Part shown: positions 1-7,110 of the stretch, piece after piece | Layout of the letters: each line of letters opens with the position of its first letter | How positions within the stretch are numbered: position 1 is the first letter of the stretch | Source: DATJFH01 sp035495815 | Lineage (GTDB): Bacteria > Acidobacteriota > Terriglobia > Bryobacterales > Bryobacteraceae | NCBI GenBank assembly: GCA_035495815.1 | Contig: DATJFH010000335.1 | Coordinates: 1-19,294 of the forward strand | Direction of reading: 5' to 3' | Length of the DNA stretch: 19,294 nt | Position numbers and translations under genes: made by a program | The notes under the pieces: model-generated | The model's database searches: none | Told to the model about the DNA's origin: nothing | The model's input: only the letters and a program-made list of their open reading frames with translations

Positions 1-193
1 TCTTTCGCGCGCCCGATGGATCGATGTCGGGAGCGACGGCCGCGATCCTGCCGCCCTGGATGGCGACGTCGCGGCGGCCGTCGATGCCGTTCTTCGGGTC
101 GATGACGTAGCCGCCCTTGAGCAGCAGATCGTACTGAGCCGGTAAGGGAGTTAAAACCAGGAGAACACCAATGAGCACTCGGAAAGACGACAT
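1..193 (-). CDS. Amidohydrolase family protein, N-terminal part (runs off left edge)
   Basis: Reading the minus strand from the ATG at 193 gives 64 open codons to the window edge. The protein begins with a short Sec-type signal peptide (MSSFRVLIGVLLVLTPLPAQ). The first strands typical of metal-dependent amidohydrolases follow: YDLLLKGGYVIDPKNGIDG, then a segment of the type RRDVAIQGGRIAAVAPDI. The 'LLKGG-VIDP-NGIDG--DVAI--GRIAAV' pattern is the usual N-terminal beta-sandwich of dihydroorotase, deacetylase and related hydrolases. The metal-binding HxH and later histidines would lie outside the window, so substrate and catalytic competence cannot be judged. The gene is divergent from the Gfo/Idh/MocA gene at 277. 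No Shine-Dalgarno precedes the ATG; instead a TACAAT hexamer lies 6 nt upstream. Confidence 0.8.
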   Translation of the reverse strand, partial: MSSFRVLIGVLLVLTPLPAQYDLLLKGGYVIDPKNGIDGRRDVAIQGGRIAAVAPDIDPSGARK

Positions 194-199
194 CCCGTG

Positions 200-205
200 A
201 TTGTA
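200..205 (-). promoter_or_regulatory. Putative -10 element, leaderless type, for the amidohydrolase gene
   Basis: On the minus strand the hexamer TACAAT (5 of 6 to TATAAT) is followed by exactly 6 nt and then the ATG at 193. Transcription would therefore begin at or next to the A of the start codon. No Shine-Dalgarno is visible and no convincing -35 is found at 16-18 nt. The same geometry recurs at other unit heads in the window. Confidence 0.4.
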
Positions 206-225
206 AACCGTCGAGCGGGCAAATC

Positions 226-266
226 CTGGTAACCCGTGCCATATTCTGCTGAAGTAGACTGGTAAC
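226..266. repeat. Two direct copies of CTGGTAAC in a divergent intergenic region
   Basis: The octamer CTGGTAAC occurs at 226-233 and again at 259-266. The copies are 33 nt apart start to start, about three helical turns, in the 83-nt gap between the divergent amidohydrolase (ATG at 193) and Gfo/Idh/MocA (ATG at 277) genes. Equal-phase direct repeats in such a position could be operator half-sites, but the repeat is short and chance is not excluded. Confidence 0.25.
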
Positions 267-276
267 GAAACCTACT

Positions 277-1530
277 ATGAATCGCCGTCATTTTCTCGTC
301 TCGGCCTCAACCGCCGCCGCTTCTCAGTCCTGGGCTGGAGCGAACGATCGCGTTCGCGTAGCCATTGTCGGGGTCGGCTCGCGTGGCTCCGCGCATATTC
401 GCGAAATTCTGCCTGTAGCCAATGTCGAAATCGCCGCTCTCGTCGATGTCGACGGCCGCCGCACGGAGACGGCCGCCTCGACCGTGTTTCAGAAGACCGG
501 TAAGCGTCCCCGGCTCGACTCCGACATGCGCCGCGTTTTCGAGGACAAGAATATCGACGCGGTCACCATCGCCACCACCAACCACTGGCACACCCTGACG
601 GCCATTTGGGCCATGCAGTCCGGCAAGGACGCCTACGTCGAAAAGCCCGTTTCCCACAACATATGGGAGGGCTCGAAGCTCGTCGAGACGGCCCGCAAGT
701 ACAAGCGGATCGCGGCCGGCGGAACTCAGCGGCGCTGGTGGGGCCGCTTCCGGAAAGCCGTCGAGCTGATTCACGCCGGCGAAATCGGGGACGTCTACCA
801 GGCCAACTTCTTCTTCCCGGGGAAGCGGGAATCCATCGGGTTCAAGCAGCCGATGGAACCGCCCGCCTGGCTCAACTGGGACCTCTGGGTCGGGCCCGCG
901 CCCATGCAGCCCTATCACGAGAATCTCGTCCACTACAACTGGCACTGGTTCTGGGATTTCGGGAACGGCGAGCTCGGCAACAACGGCATCCACCTCATCG
1001 ACGTCATCCGCTGGGCCATGCGCAAGAAGCTGCCCGTGCGCGTGCATTCGACCGGCGGCCGCGTCGGCTACAAGGACCAGGGACAAACTCCCAATTCCCA
1101 AAACGTCACCTGGGTGTACGAGGACGGCTCGACGATCGTAGGCCAGCTGCGCGGGCTCTATACAGCCGAGCCCATGTCCTGGGACTTCTTCGGCGCCAAA
1201 GCGCACATGCACATCATGGCCGACGGCCGCTTCCGGATTACTGTCGGGCGCAACAAGACGCCGGAGCCGGAAAGCGAGTATCCCGCCGATCTGAGCCACT
1301 TCCAGAATTTCGCCGACGCGGTCCGCGCGCGCGATCCCAAGCTGCTGCACGCCGAGATCGAGGAAACCTACCTCTCCACCGCCCTCTGCCATCTCGGCAA
1401 TATTTCCTATCGCCTGGGACGCGATCTCCGTTTCGACCCGGGACAAATGCGCTTCGTCGCCGACGCCGAGGCCGATAAGCTGCTGACCCGCGAATACCGG
1501 AAACCCTACGTCGTTCCCGATAAGGTATGA
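277..1530 (+). CDS. Tat-exported Gfo/Idh/MocA family oxidoreductase
   Basis: This 417-aa protein belongs to the Gfo/Idh/MocA family of NAD(P)-dependent sugar and inositol oxidoreductases. It starts with a twin-arginine signal (NRRHFLVSAS, residues 2-11) and an alanine-rich stretch, so it is probably exported folded with its cofactor bound. A Rossmann fold follows with the dinucleotide loop GVGSRG at 32-37 and an acidic DVD at 57-59. The family signature EKP is at 122-124. The C-terminal half has the GNNGIHLID segment (235-242), where H239 and D242 occupy the usual catalytic region. The substrate cannot be predicted. It heads a plus-strand trio, with the next gene beginning 10 nt after its stop. 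No good Shine-Dalgarno is seen before the ATG. Confidence 0.93.
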   Translation: MNRRHFLVSASTAAASQSWAGANDRVRVAIVGVGSRGSAHIREILPVANVEIAALVDVDGRRTETAASTVFQKTGKRPRLDSDMRRVFEDKNIDAVTIATTNHWHTLTAIWAMQSGKDAYVEKPVSHNIWEGSKLVETARKYKRIAAGGTQRRWWGRFRKAVELIHAGEIGDVYQANFFFPGKRESIGFKQPMEPPAWLNWDLWVGPAPMQPYHENLVHYNWHWFWDFGNGELGNNGIHLIDVIRWAMRKKLPVRVHSTGGRVGYKDQGQTPNSQNVTWVYEDGSTIVGQLRGLYTAEPMSWDFFGAKAHMHIMADGRFRITVGRNKTPEPESEYPADLSHFQNFADAVRARDPKLLHAEIEETYLSTALCHLGNISYRLGRDLRFDPGQMRFVADAEADKLLTREYRKPYVVPDKV

Positions 1531-1540
1531 CGGCCGAACC

Positions 1541-2620
1541 ATGAATCGCCGCATCTTCTCGCAGGCCCTCGCAACCTCCGCGATGACCGCCCAGGACAAG
1601 CGCATCAGCGTCGCGCTGCTGACGCACGCCGCCGGACCGCATCTTTCGGCTTACCTCGAAGGTCTCGCCAGGACGGACGAAGTCTCCACCGTCTATCTTT
1701 CCGATCCCGATGAGCAGGTGCAAACGGCGGCGCGCCAGGCGCTGGGTCCGAAGCTGGGGGCTTCCTTCCGCTCCCCCGGGGAATTGTTCGCCCGCCACCA
1801 ACCGTCGCTGGCGCTGGTCACCATGGAGGCCCGCCTCGCGCCGCCCGCCGTCAACGCAGCCCTCTCCGCCGGCTGCCACGTGCTGGCCGAAAAGCCCGCA
1901 TGCGTCAGGCTCGCCGACTTCGAGGCGCTTGCGCGCCAGGCGGAACAATCGAAGCGATCCCTCGTGCTGGCGCTGGCAAATCGCGTAGATCCGGCGATCG
2001 TCGAGTCCCGCCGCATCGTGCAGTCGGGAGAGATCGGCAAGCTCTACGGGGTCGAACTCGAGATCGTGGCCGATCAAACGCGCCTCACCAGACCGGCGTA
2101 TCACAAGACCTGGATTGCGCAACAGGCGCGCGCCGGCGGAGGGCATCTCATCTGGCTTGGCATCCACTGGCTCGATCTGGCGATGCACGTCTGCGGCTCG
2201 AGGATTCGGGACGTGGCGGCCCTGACCGCCAATGTGGGCCGCCAGCCGATCGATACCGAGGACTCCGCCGTGGTCGCGATGCGCTTCGATAACGGCATCC
2301 TCGGTACCCTGACCTCAGGGTATTATCTCGATCGCGGATATCATTCGCTGCTCAAAATCTGGGGCTCCGGCGGCTGGATCTCGCTGCAGAAGCATACTCG
2401 GAAACCTCCGCTCGAATGGTACAGCGGCGGCCGCCTTCAAAAGTACAGCGGGGCCACGGAGCCCTCCGGCTATACTCCCTTCGTGCGAGCGATCGTTCGC
2501 GCTTGCGCGGGCATGGATCCCTGGCCCCTCGACACGCAGGATGGTCTGCAAGTATTGAAAACAGTCTTCGCGGCGTACCGTTCCTCGGAATCCGGGAAGC
2601 GCGAGCCAGTCTATCCATGA
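1541..2620 (+). CDS. Gfo/Idh/MocA family protein with degenerate cofactor loop
   Basis: This second family member has 359 aa. The EKP signature is at 117-119 and the GGGHLIWLGIHWLDLA segment at 199-214 places H209 and D212 at the usual catalytic position. The N-terminal GxGxxG loop expected after the first strand is not present: the strand RISVALL (21-27) is followed by THAAGPH, which lacks the first two glycines. Dinucleotide binding may therefore be altered or lost. The start MNRRIFSQAL resembles a weak twin-arginine signal but is not followed by a long hydrophobic stretch, so export is uncertain. It lies 10 nt after the preceding gene and its stop overlaps the sulfatase start by 4 nt (ATGA). 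The three genes are thus probably one transcript. Confidence 0.88.
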   Translation: MNRRIFSQALATSAMTAQDKRISVALLTHAAGPHLSAYLEGLARTDEVSTVYLSDPDEQVQTAARQALGPKLGASFRSPGELFARHQPSLALVTMEARLAPPAVNAALSAGCHVLAEKPACVRLADFEALARQAEQSKRSLVLALANRVDPAIVESRRIVQSGEIGKLYGVELEIVADQTRLTRPAYHKTWIAQQARAGGGHLIWLGIHWLDLAMHVCGSRIRDVAALTANVGRQPIDTEDSAVVAMRFDNGILGTLTSGYYLDRGYHSLLKIWGSGGWISLQKHTRKPPLEWYSGGRLQKYSGATEPSGYTPFVRAIVRACAGMDPWPLDTQDGLQVLKTVFAAYRSSESGKREPVYP

Positions 2621-3981
2621 AGATCGACCTCCATCGACGGGATTTCCTGCGCGCCGCCTCCGGAGCGCTGGCTGCGGCTCGGTTTGTCCATGGCGCCGCC
2701 CGCAGGCCGAATATCATTGTGGCGCTGGCCGACGACCTTGGCTACGCCGACGTCGGCTTCCAGGGCGCCGCGGACATTCCCACGCCGAACCTGGACCGGC
2801 TGGCGGCGTCTGGAATCCGCTGCGCCAGCGGTTATGTGTCGCATCCCTTCTGCAGCCCTACACGCGCCGGACTGATGACCGGCCGTTACCAGCAGCGCTT
2901 CGGACACGAGAACAATCCCAAGTACGATCCGCATGATTCTGTTGCCGGACTTCCGCTTGCCGAAACCACGCTGCCGGAAGTGCTTAAGGAAGCGGGCTAT
3001 GCGACCGGACATATCGGCAAGTGGCATCTCGGCGCCACGCCGGAACACCATCCCCTGAAACGCGGATTCACGGAGTCGTTCGGCTTCCTCGGCGGTGGTC
3101 ACGATTACTTCAAGGCTGAGATGTCGGAGGCCGCAAAAGAGTACATGATCCCGATCCAGAGCGGCGGCAAGCCGGTGGAAGAGAAGGAATATCTCACCGA
3201 CGCCTTCTCCCGCGAAGCCTGCGCGTTCGTGCGGCGGCACGCCAGGGATCCGTTCTTCCTGTATCTGGCCTATAATGCGCCGCACACGCCGCAGCAGGCG
3301 TCCGGGAAATACCTGGACCGCTTCGCCCACATCGCCGACCCCAAGCGGAAGCTGTGCGCGGCTATGGTTTCCGCGGTGGATGACGGCGTCGGCCGCCTGA
3401 TGGAGACGCTGCGCGAGTTGAAGCTGGAATCGGACACACTGATCTTTTTCCTGAGCGACAACGGCGGCCCGCTCGCCGTAAACGGCACGCGCAATACTCC
3501 TCTGCGCGGAGCCAAAGGGCAAGTCTACGAAGGCGGCATCCGCGTGCCCTTCGTAGTCAGCTGGCCCGGGCGGATCGCCAAAGGGAAAACGTTCGGACAG
3601 CCGGTCATCTCGCTCGATATCTTCCCCACCGCGGCGGCCGCGGCCGGCGTCGAATTGAAACCGGCGGTCCGCGCGAAACTGGACGGCGTGAACCTGTTGC
3701 CGCATCTTCAGGCCAGGACCGCGGCCGCGCCTCATGAGCGCCTGTTCTGGCGCACCGGAGGCGGCGTCCTGTACGCGGTCCGGGAAGGCCGCTACAAGCT
3801 GGTCCGGCAGCCGGGAGCAGAGCCGCAGTTGTTCGACCTCGATGCGGATATTTCGGAAAGCAAGGATCTGGCGGCGGCCCGCCCGGAACTGGCCTCCCAA
3901 TTGAGCGCCCGCCTGGACGAGTGGAACAGGCAGCTGATCAAACCCTTGTTCCAATCGCCCCGGCCCGCCGGCACGAAATAG
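2617..3981 (+). CDS. Tat-exported sulfatase (formylglycine type)
   Basis: This 454-aa arylsulfatase-family protein hydrolyses sulfate esters, probably on sulfated glycans. A Tat signal (HRRDFLRAASG, residues 6-16) opens it. The metal-site strand ADDLGY is at 38-43. The modification motif CSPTR starts at C79, which must be converted to formylglycine. GHIGKWHLG at 131-139 supplies K135 and H137, H233 lies in APHTP, and D291-N292 sit in the LSDNGG metal segment. K310 and the EGGIRVP segment complete the core. I place the start at 2617, where ATG overlaps the upstream TGA as ATGA and gives a proper Tat signal; longer in-frame extensions would run through the previous gene. The 3' end abuts the convergent deacetylase gene (9 nt gap). 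Confidence 0.95.
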   Translation: MKIDLHRRDFLRAASGALAAARFVHGAARRPNIIVALADDLGYADVGFQGAADIPTPNLDRLAASGIRCASGYVSHPFCSPTRAGLMTGRYQQRFGHENNPKYDPHDSVAGLPLAETTLPEVLKEAGYATGHIGKWHLGATPEHHPLKRGFTESFGFLGGGHDYFKAEMSEAAKEYMIPIQSGGKPVEEKEYLTDAFSREACAFVRRHARDPFFLYLAYNAPHTPQQASGKYLDRFAHIADPKRKLCAAMVSAVDDGVGRLMETLRELKLESDTLIFFLSDNGGPLAVNGTRNTPLRGAKGQVYEGGIRVPFVVSWPGRIAKGKTFGQPVISLDIFPTAAAAAGVELKPAVRAKLDGVNLLPHLQARTAAAPHERLFWRTGGGVLYAVREGRYKLVRQPGAEPQLFDLDADISESKDLAAARPELASQLSARLDEWNRQLIKPLFQSPRPAGTK

Positions 3982-3990
3982 CGGCGCGGC

Positions 3991-5604
3991 TCACGCGCGG
4001 TCCTCGAACCACAGGCGGCCTCGAACGCGTACCGTCTCCCCGGGCGCGCAATCCGGCAGCACAGGATCGGAATGCATACAAGGACATTGCGGATTTCCCC
4101 AAACGCGTCCCGACCTCTCCCACGACGTCCGGATCCTGCGCCTGCCGTTCGCCGACCGCACAGCAGCCTCGGGTGGCTTCAGCTCTTTGTTCTCCAGTGT
4201 CTGGGCGTTGAATTCCGGAGCGCCCTTCAGCATGACGCAGATCTGCGTGCGCAGCTTTGTCAGCGGCTCCTTCGTGCCGTTGCGCAGGAACAGCTCCATG
4301 GCCACTTCCCGGTCGCCGGGCTCGACCGAGCCGCCGAATTCCACGCCGTTAGGCAGTGTCCACCGCGAGTTGAGCCCGCCGTCCGGACGCCGGTTCCAAT
4401 CGACGTTTTCGATGATGACGTTCTGCTCGTTCCAGACAGTGGGCACGTGAGTATGGGCCAGGAATATCAGGCCCAGGTTGCTGAAGATCGCCTCCGGCAG
4501 ATCGATTACGACGTAGCTGGCCGTATCCCAGGGGAGGAAGACGCTGGCCTTCGTCCCCCGCAATGGATCGATCGCGCCCTCGAGAAAACCGATGCGCGGA
4601 TGGCGCCCCCCGGGGTAAGGCCGCACACGCATCGGTTTTCCGGCAGGACCGGCAGGCGGCAGGCTGCCCTCGTCCCTGCCGCAGACGCGGGCGGTTTCCG
4701 CGGCCGTATAGTGATGGCCGTTACGCATGTTGTCGAGCCAGTACGGCAAATCCGCTTGCGTGGCGGCCACTTCCTTCGGCTGAGGCGGCGCGCCGCTTTT
4801 CGGTTGCGGAAAGCGCGACTTCAGCAGCGGATCGGCAGGCGGGTTCGCCAGATTGGCGAACGGCTCGAGGTCCCGCAACGCGAGCGCGTGAAAGCCGTTC
4901 TGCTTTAGATGCTCCATGTAGCCCCGAAATTTCTCCGGCGGCGTATGCACCCAGGGATGCGCCGTATCCGGTACGCCGTGAAACTGCAGCACCACGGCGC
5001 GGCCCTCTTCCGCGCGGGAGATGACGCGCTGGAACTGCTCGAGCGTCCAGTTCGGGTAGGCGTCGCCGGTGGTCGGAACCAGCAGGGGATGGTGCTTCGA
5101 GGGATCGTAAACCGGGCCCATCTGCAGAGTGCCGTACTCGGCTTCGGGCTGCATTCCGCGCCGCGCGAATCGGAACCCGCCTTCGCGCAAAACCTGCAGG
5201 GCTTCCGGTCCGAAATTGTTCGCGCAGTGGGCGTAGCTGACCGGCCGCGGCACGCCCGCTTTCTTCAACTCGTTCTCCACCAGCGCCAACTCGCCGGCCA
5301 TACGTGACGCCCCGAGCGGATTGGAGAAGTTCCCGTGGGTCCAGGAGTGGTTGCCGATCTCGAAACCCATCTTGTGAATCTCCGCGATTTCGGCCCAGGT
5401 CATGAAGTTCTCGCGGTCCTCCATCCAGCGGTGCGTGACGAAGAACGTGGCCCGGAACCCCAGTTCTTTGAGCAGCGGAGCGACAAAGGTCCGGTGCGAC
5501 TTGACTGCGTCGTCAAATGTGAGGACCACCGTCCTGGCGGGGATTCGCGCCGCCGGCCGCTGCATCGCGGCCAGCGCTGTCGATAGAAAACTCCTTCGAT
5601 CCAT
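3991..5604 (-). CDS. Tat-exported polysaccharide deacetylase with unassigned C-terminal domain
   Basis: This 537-aa protein has an N-terminal NodB-type deacetylase domain (about 20-250). It shows the TFDD motif at 29-32, the metal-binding HSWTH at 86-90, and the late motif QFHG with H209. It should remove acetyl or similar groups from a glycan, using a metal ion. DRRSFLSTALA at 2-12 is a twin-arginine signal. From about residue 285 a second region of some 250 residues begins with PYWLDNMRNGHHYT, is rich in beta-strand-like sequence, and ends near the stop; I do not recognise it. The ATG at 5604 is preferred over one 36 nt upstream because it directly precedes the Tat motif. It lies 114 nt downstream of the DUF1501 gene and may share its transcript or use its own promoter (TAGGAT 7 nt before the ATG). 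Confidence 0.88.
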   Translation of the reverse strand: MDRRSFLSTALAAMQRPAARIPARTVVLTFDDAVKSHRTFVAPLLKELGFRATFFVTHRWMEDRENFMTWAEIAEIHKMGFEIGNHSWTHGNFSNPLGASRMAGELALVENELKKAGVPRPVSYAHCANNFGPEALQVLREGGFRFARRGMQPEAEYGTLQMGPVYDPSKHHPLLVPTTGDAYPNWTLEQFQRVISRAEEGRAVVLQFHGVPDTAHPWVHTPPEKFRGYMEHLKQNGFHALALRDLEPFANLANPPADPLLKSRFPQPKSGAPPQPKEVAATQADLPYWLDNMRNGHHYTAAETARVCGRDEGSLPPAGPAGKPMRVRPYPGGRHPRIGFLEGAIDPLRGTKASVFLPWDTASYVVIDLPEAIFSNLGLIFLAHTHVPTVWNEQNVIIENVDWNRRPDGGLNSRWTLPNGVEFGGSVEPGDREVAMELFLRNGTKEPLTKLRTQICVMLKGAPEFNAQTLENKELKPPEAAVRSANGRRRIRTSWERSGRVWGNPQCPCMHSDPVLPDCAPGETVRVRGRLWFEDRA

Positions 5605-5611
5605 TGTAGGT

Positions 5612-5617
5612 ATCCTA
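5612..5617 (-). promoter_or_regulatory. Possible -10 element before the deacetylase gene
   Basis: On the minus strand TAGGAT (4 of 6 to TATAAT, fits TAnnnT) lies 7 nt before the ATG at 5604. An AGGA within the hexamer could instead act as a weak ribosome site, so the reading is ambiguous. It resembles the stronger 6-nt cases before the amidohydrolase, cytochrome and M13 genes. Confidence 0.25.
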
Positions 5618-5718
5618 GTCCGATCGCCACGCGCGCACAAATCAGGATGCGATCTGAAGAAGCGGCCAGGCAGGTTGAAGAAGGCGGCTCAGCGCACCGG
5701 ACTTTCTCGCAGTTGGCG

Positions 5719-7110
5719 CTACGCCATCAATTCCGGAATCACCTGCGCGCCCACCTGCGTAAGCTGCTTGAACCGGCCGCCGTGGAAGTAAGTCAGCTTC
5801 GCATCATCCAATCCGAGCAGCTTGAGCGCCGTGCAGTGCACATCCTTGATCGGATGGGCCACTTCGATCGCCTTCTCCCCGGTCTCGTCCGTTGCTCCGA
5901 CCACATGGCCCGCCTTCACGCCGCCGCCGGCGAACCACATCGCCATCGCGGTCGCATTGTGGTCCCGCCCCCAAACCTTGCTCGCGCGGCGCACGCCGTT
6001 GTCCGGCGACCGGCCAAACTCCCCTGACCAGATCACCAGGGTGCTTTCCAGCAGTCCGGTGCGCTTCAGATCCTTGAGCAGGGCGGCGATGGGCTTGTCC
6101 ACCGCGCGCATGCGGTTGCGGTGCGCTTCTTCGATGTAATCGTGCGAATCCCATCCGCCGGCGTAAACCTGCACGAAGCGGACACCCTTCTCCACCAGCC
6201 GGCGCGCCATCAGCAGACGCCGTCCCAGCGAATCGGTCTCCTTCCCGCCAATGCCGTACAACTGCCGCGTTTCCTCCCGCTCCTTTTCGATGTTCACCGC
6301 TTCCGGCATCTCGGCTTGCATCCGGAACGCCAGCTCGTAGCTTTCGATGCGCGCCGTCAGGTCCTTGAACTCGGGCCGGCTCCGCTGGTGCATCCTGTTC
6401 AGCGCCGCCAGCGTGTCCAGGTTCCCCCGCTCCATCTCCAACGTTACGCCCGGCGGCGGCTCCATATCGAGAATCGGCGAGCCCGCCGGACGCAGTACCG
6501 TGCCCTGGTAATGCGCGGGCAGGAAACCGTTCGACCAGTTGGCCGACCCGCCCTGCGGATACCCGATATCGGGCAGCACCAGGAACGCCGGCAGGTTTTC
6601 GTTCACCGTGCCCAGCCCGTAGGAAACCCACGCGCCCATCGCCGGGTCGCCGCCGAACGCGTTGCCGGTGTTCATCAGGTACAGCGCCGTCGGATGGTTC
6701 GTATTCTCCCCCACCGCGCCGCGGTAGAAGCAGATGTCGTCCACGCAGTCCGCCAGGTGCTCGAAATGCTCGCAGATCTCCACGCCCGACTGACCTGCCT
6801 TGCGAAACTTGAACGGACTCTGGACGAAGTACCGCTTTCCGCTCTCCATCTGCGACGCGAACTTATTGTTCGGGCGCACGAACTCCGTCATGTGGAGCTG
6901 GTTCAGCTTCGGCTTGGGATCGAACGTGTCGATATGGCTCGGACCGCCGTCCATCATCAGATAGATGCAGGCCTTGGCCTTGGCCTCAAAATGCGGCGCC
7001 TTCGGCGAGAGCACCCCACCGCGCGCCTCTTCGCGGGTCAACAGCGCGCTCAAGGCGAGGCTGCCCAGCCCAGCGCTCGAGCGGAAAAGAAAATCGCGCC
7101 TAGAAAACAT
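5719..7110 (-). CDS. DUF1501 family Tat-exported protein
   Basis: This 463-aa protein is of the DUF1501 family, related in fold to alkaline phosphatases and sulfatases but of unknown reaction. SRRDFLFRSSAG at 3-14 is a twin-arginine signal. Family landmarks visible are LMMDGGPSHIDTFDPK (51-66, with acidic and histidine residues at a likely metal site), the later GGWDSHD, the WSGEFGRSP segment and GRDHN. These genes are typically found directly beside DUF1549/DUF1553 cytochrome genes, as here: its ATG at 7110 lies inside the end of the cytochrome gene (11-nt overlap, 7100-7110). The pair is therefore co-translated, and the two products probably act together outside the cytoplasm. Substrate unknown. 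Confidence 0.92.
   Translation of the reverse strand: MFSRRDFLFRSSAGLGSLALSALLTREEARGGVLSPKAPHFEAKAKACIYLMMDGGPSHIDTFDPKPKLNQLHMTEFVRPNNKFASQMESGKRYFVQSPFKFRKAGQSGVEICEHFEHLADCVDDICFYRGAVGENTNHPTALYLMNTGNAFGGDPAMGAWVSYGLGTVNENLPAFLVLPDIGYPQGGSANWSNGFLPAHYQGTVLRPAGSPILDMEPPPGVTLEMERGNLDTLAALNRMHQRSRPEFKDLTARIESYELAFRMQAEMPEAVNIEKEREETRQLYGIGGKETDSLGRRLLMARRLVEKGVRFVQVYAGGWDSHDYIEEAHRNRMRAVDKPIAALLKDLKRTGLLESTLVIWSGEFGRSPDNGVRRASKVWGRDHNATAMAMWFAGGGVKAGHVVGATDETGEKAIEVAHPIKDVHCTALKLLGLDDAKLTYFHGGRFKQLTQVGAQVIPELMA

Noticed and set aside
2416..2616. Longer sulfatase start 67 codons upstream
   Set aside because: It would overlap most of the end of the previous gene and hide the twin-arginine signal; the ATGA start at 2617 explains the N-terminus.
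3984..3998. GC-rich hairpin (5-bp stem GCGCG/CGCGC, 5-nt loop) just after the sulfatase stop as a terminator
   Set aside because: The stem is short, no U tract follows, and it lies partly in the end of the deacetylase gene; such GC hairpins are expected by chance here.
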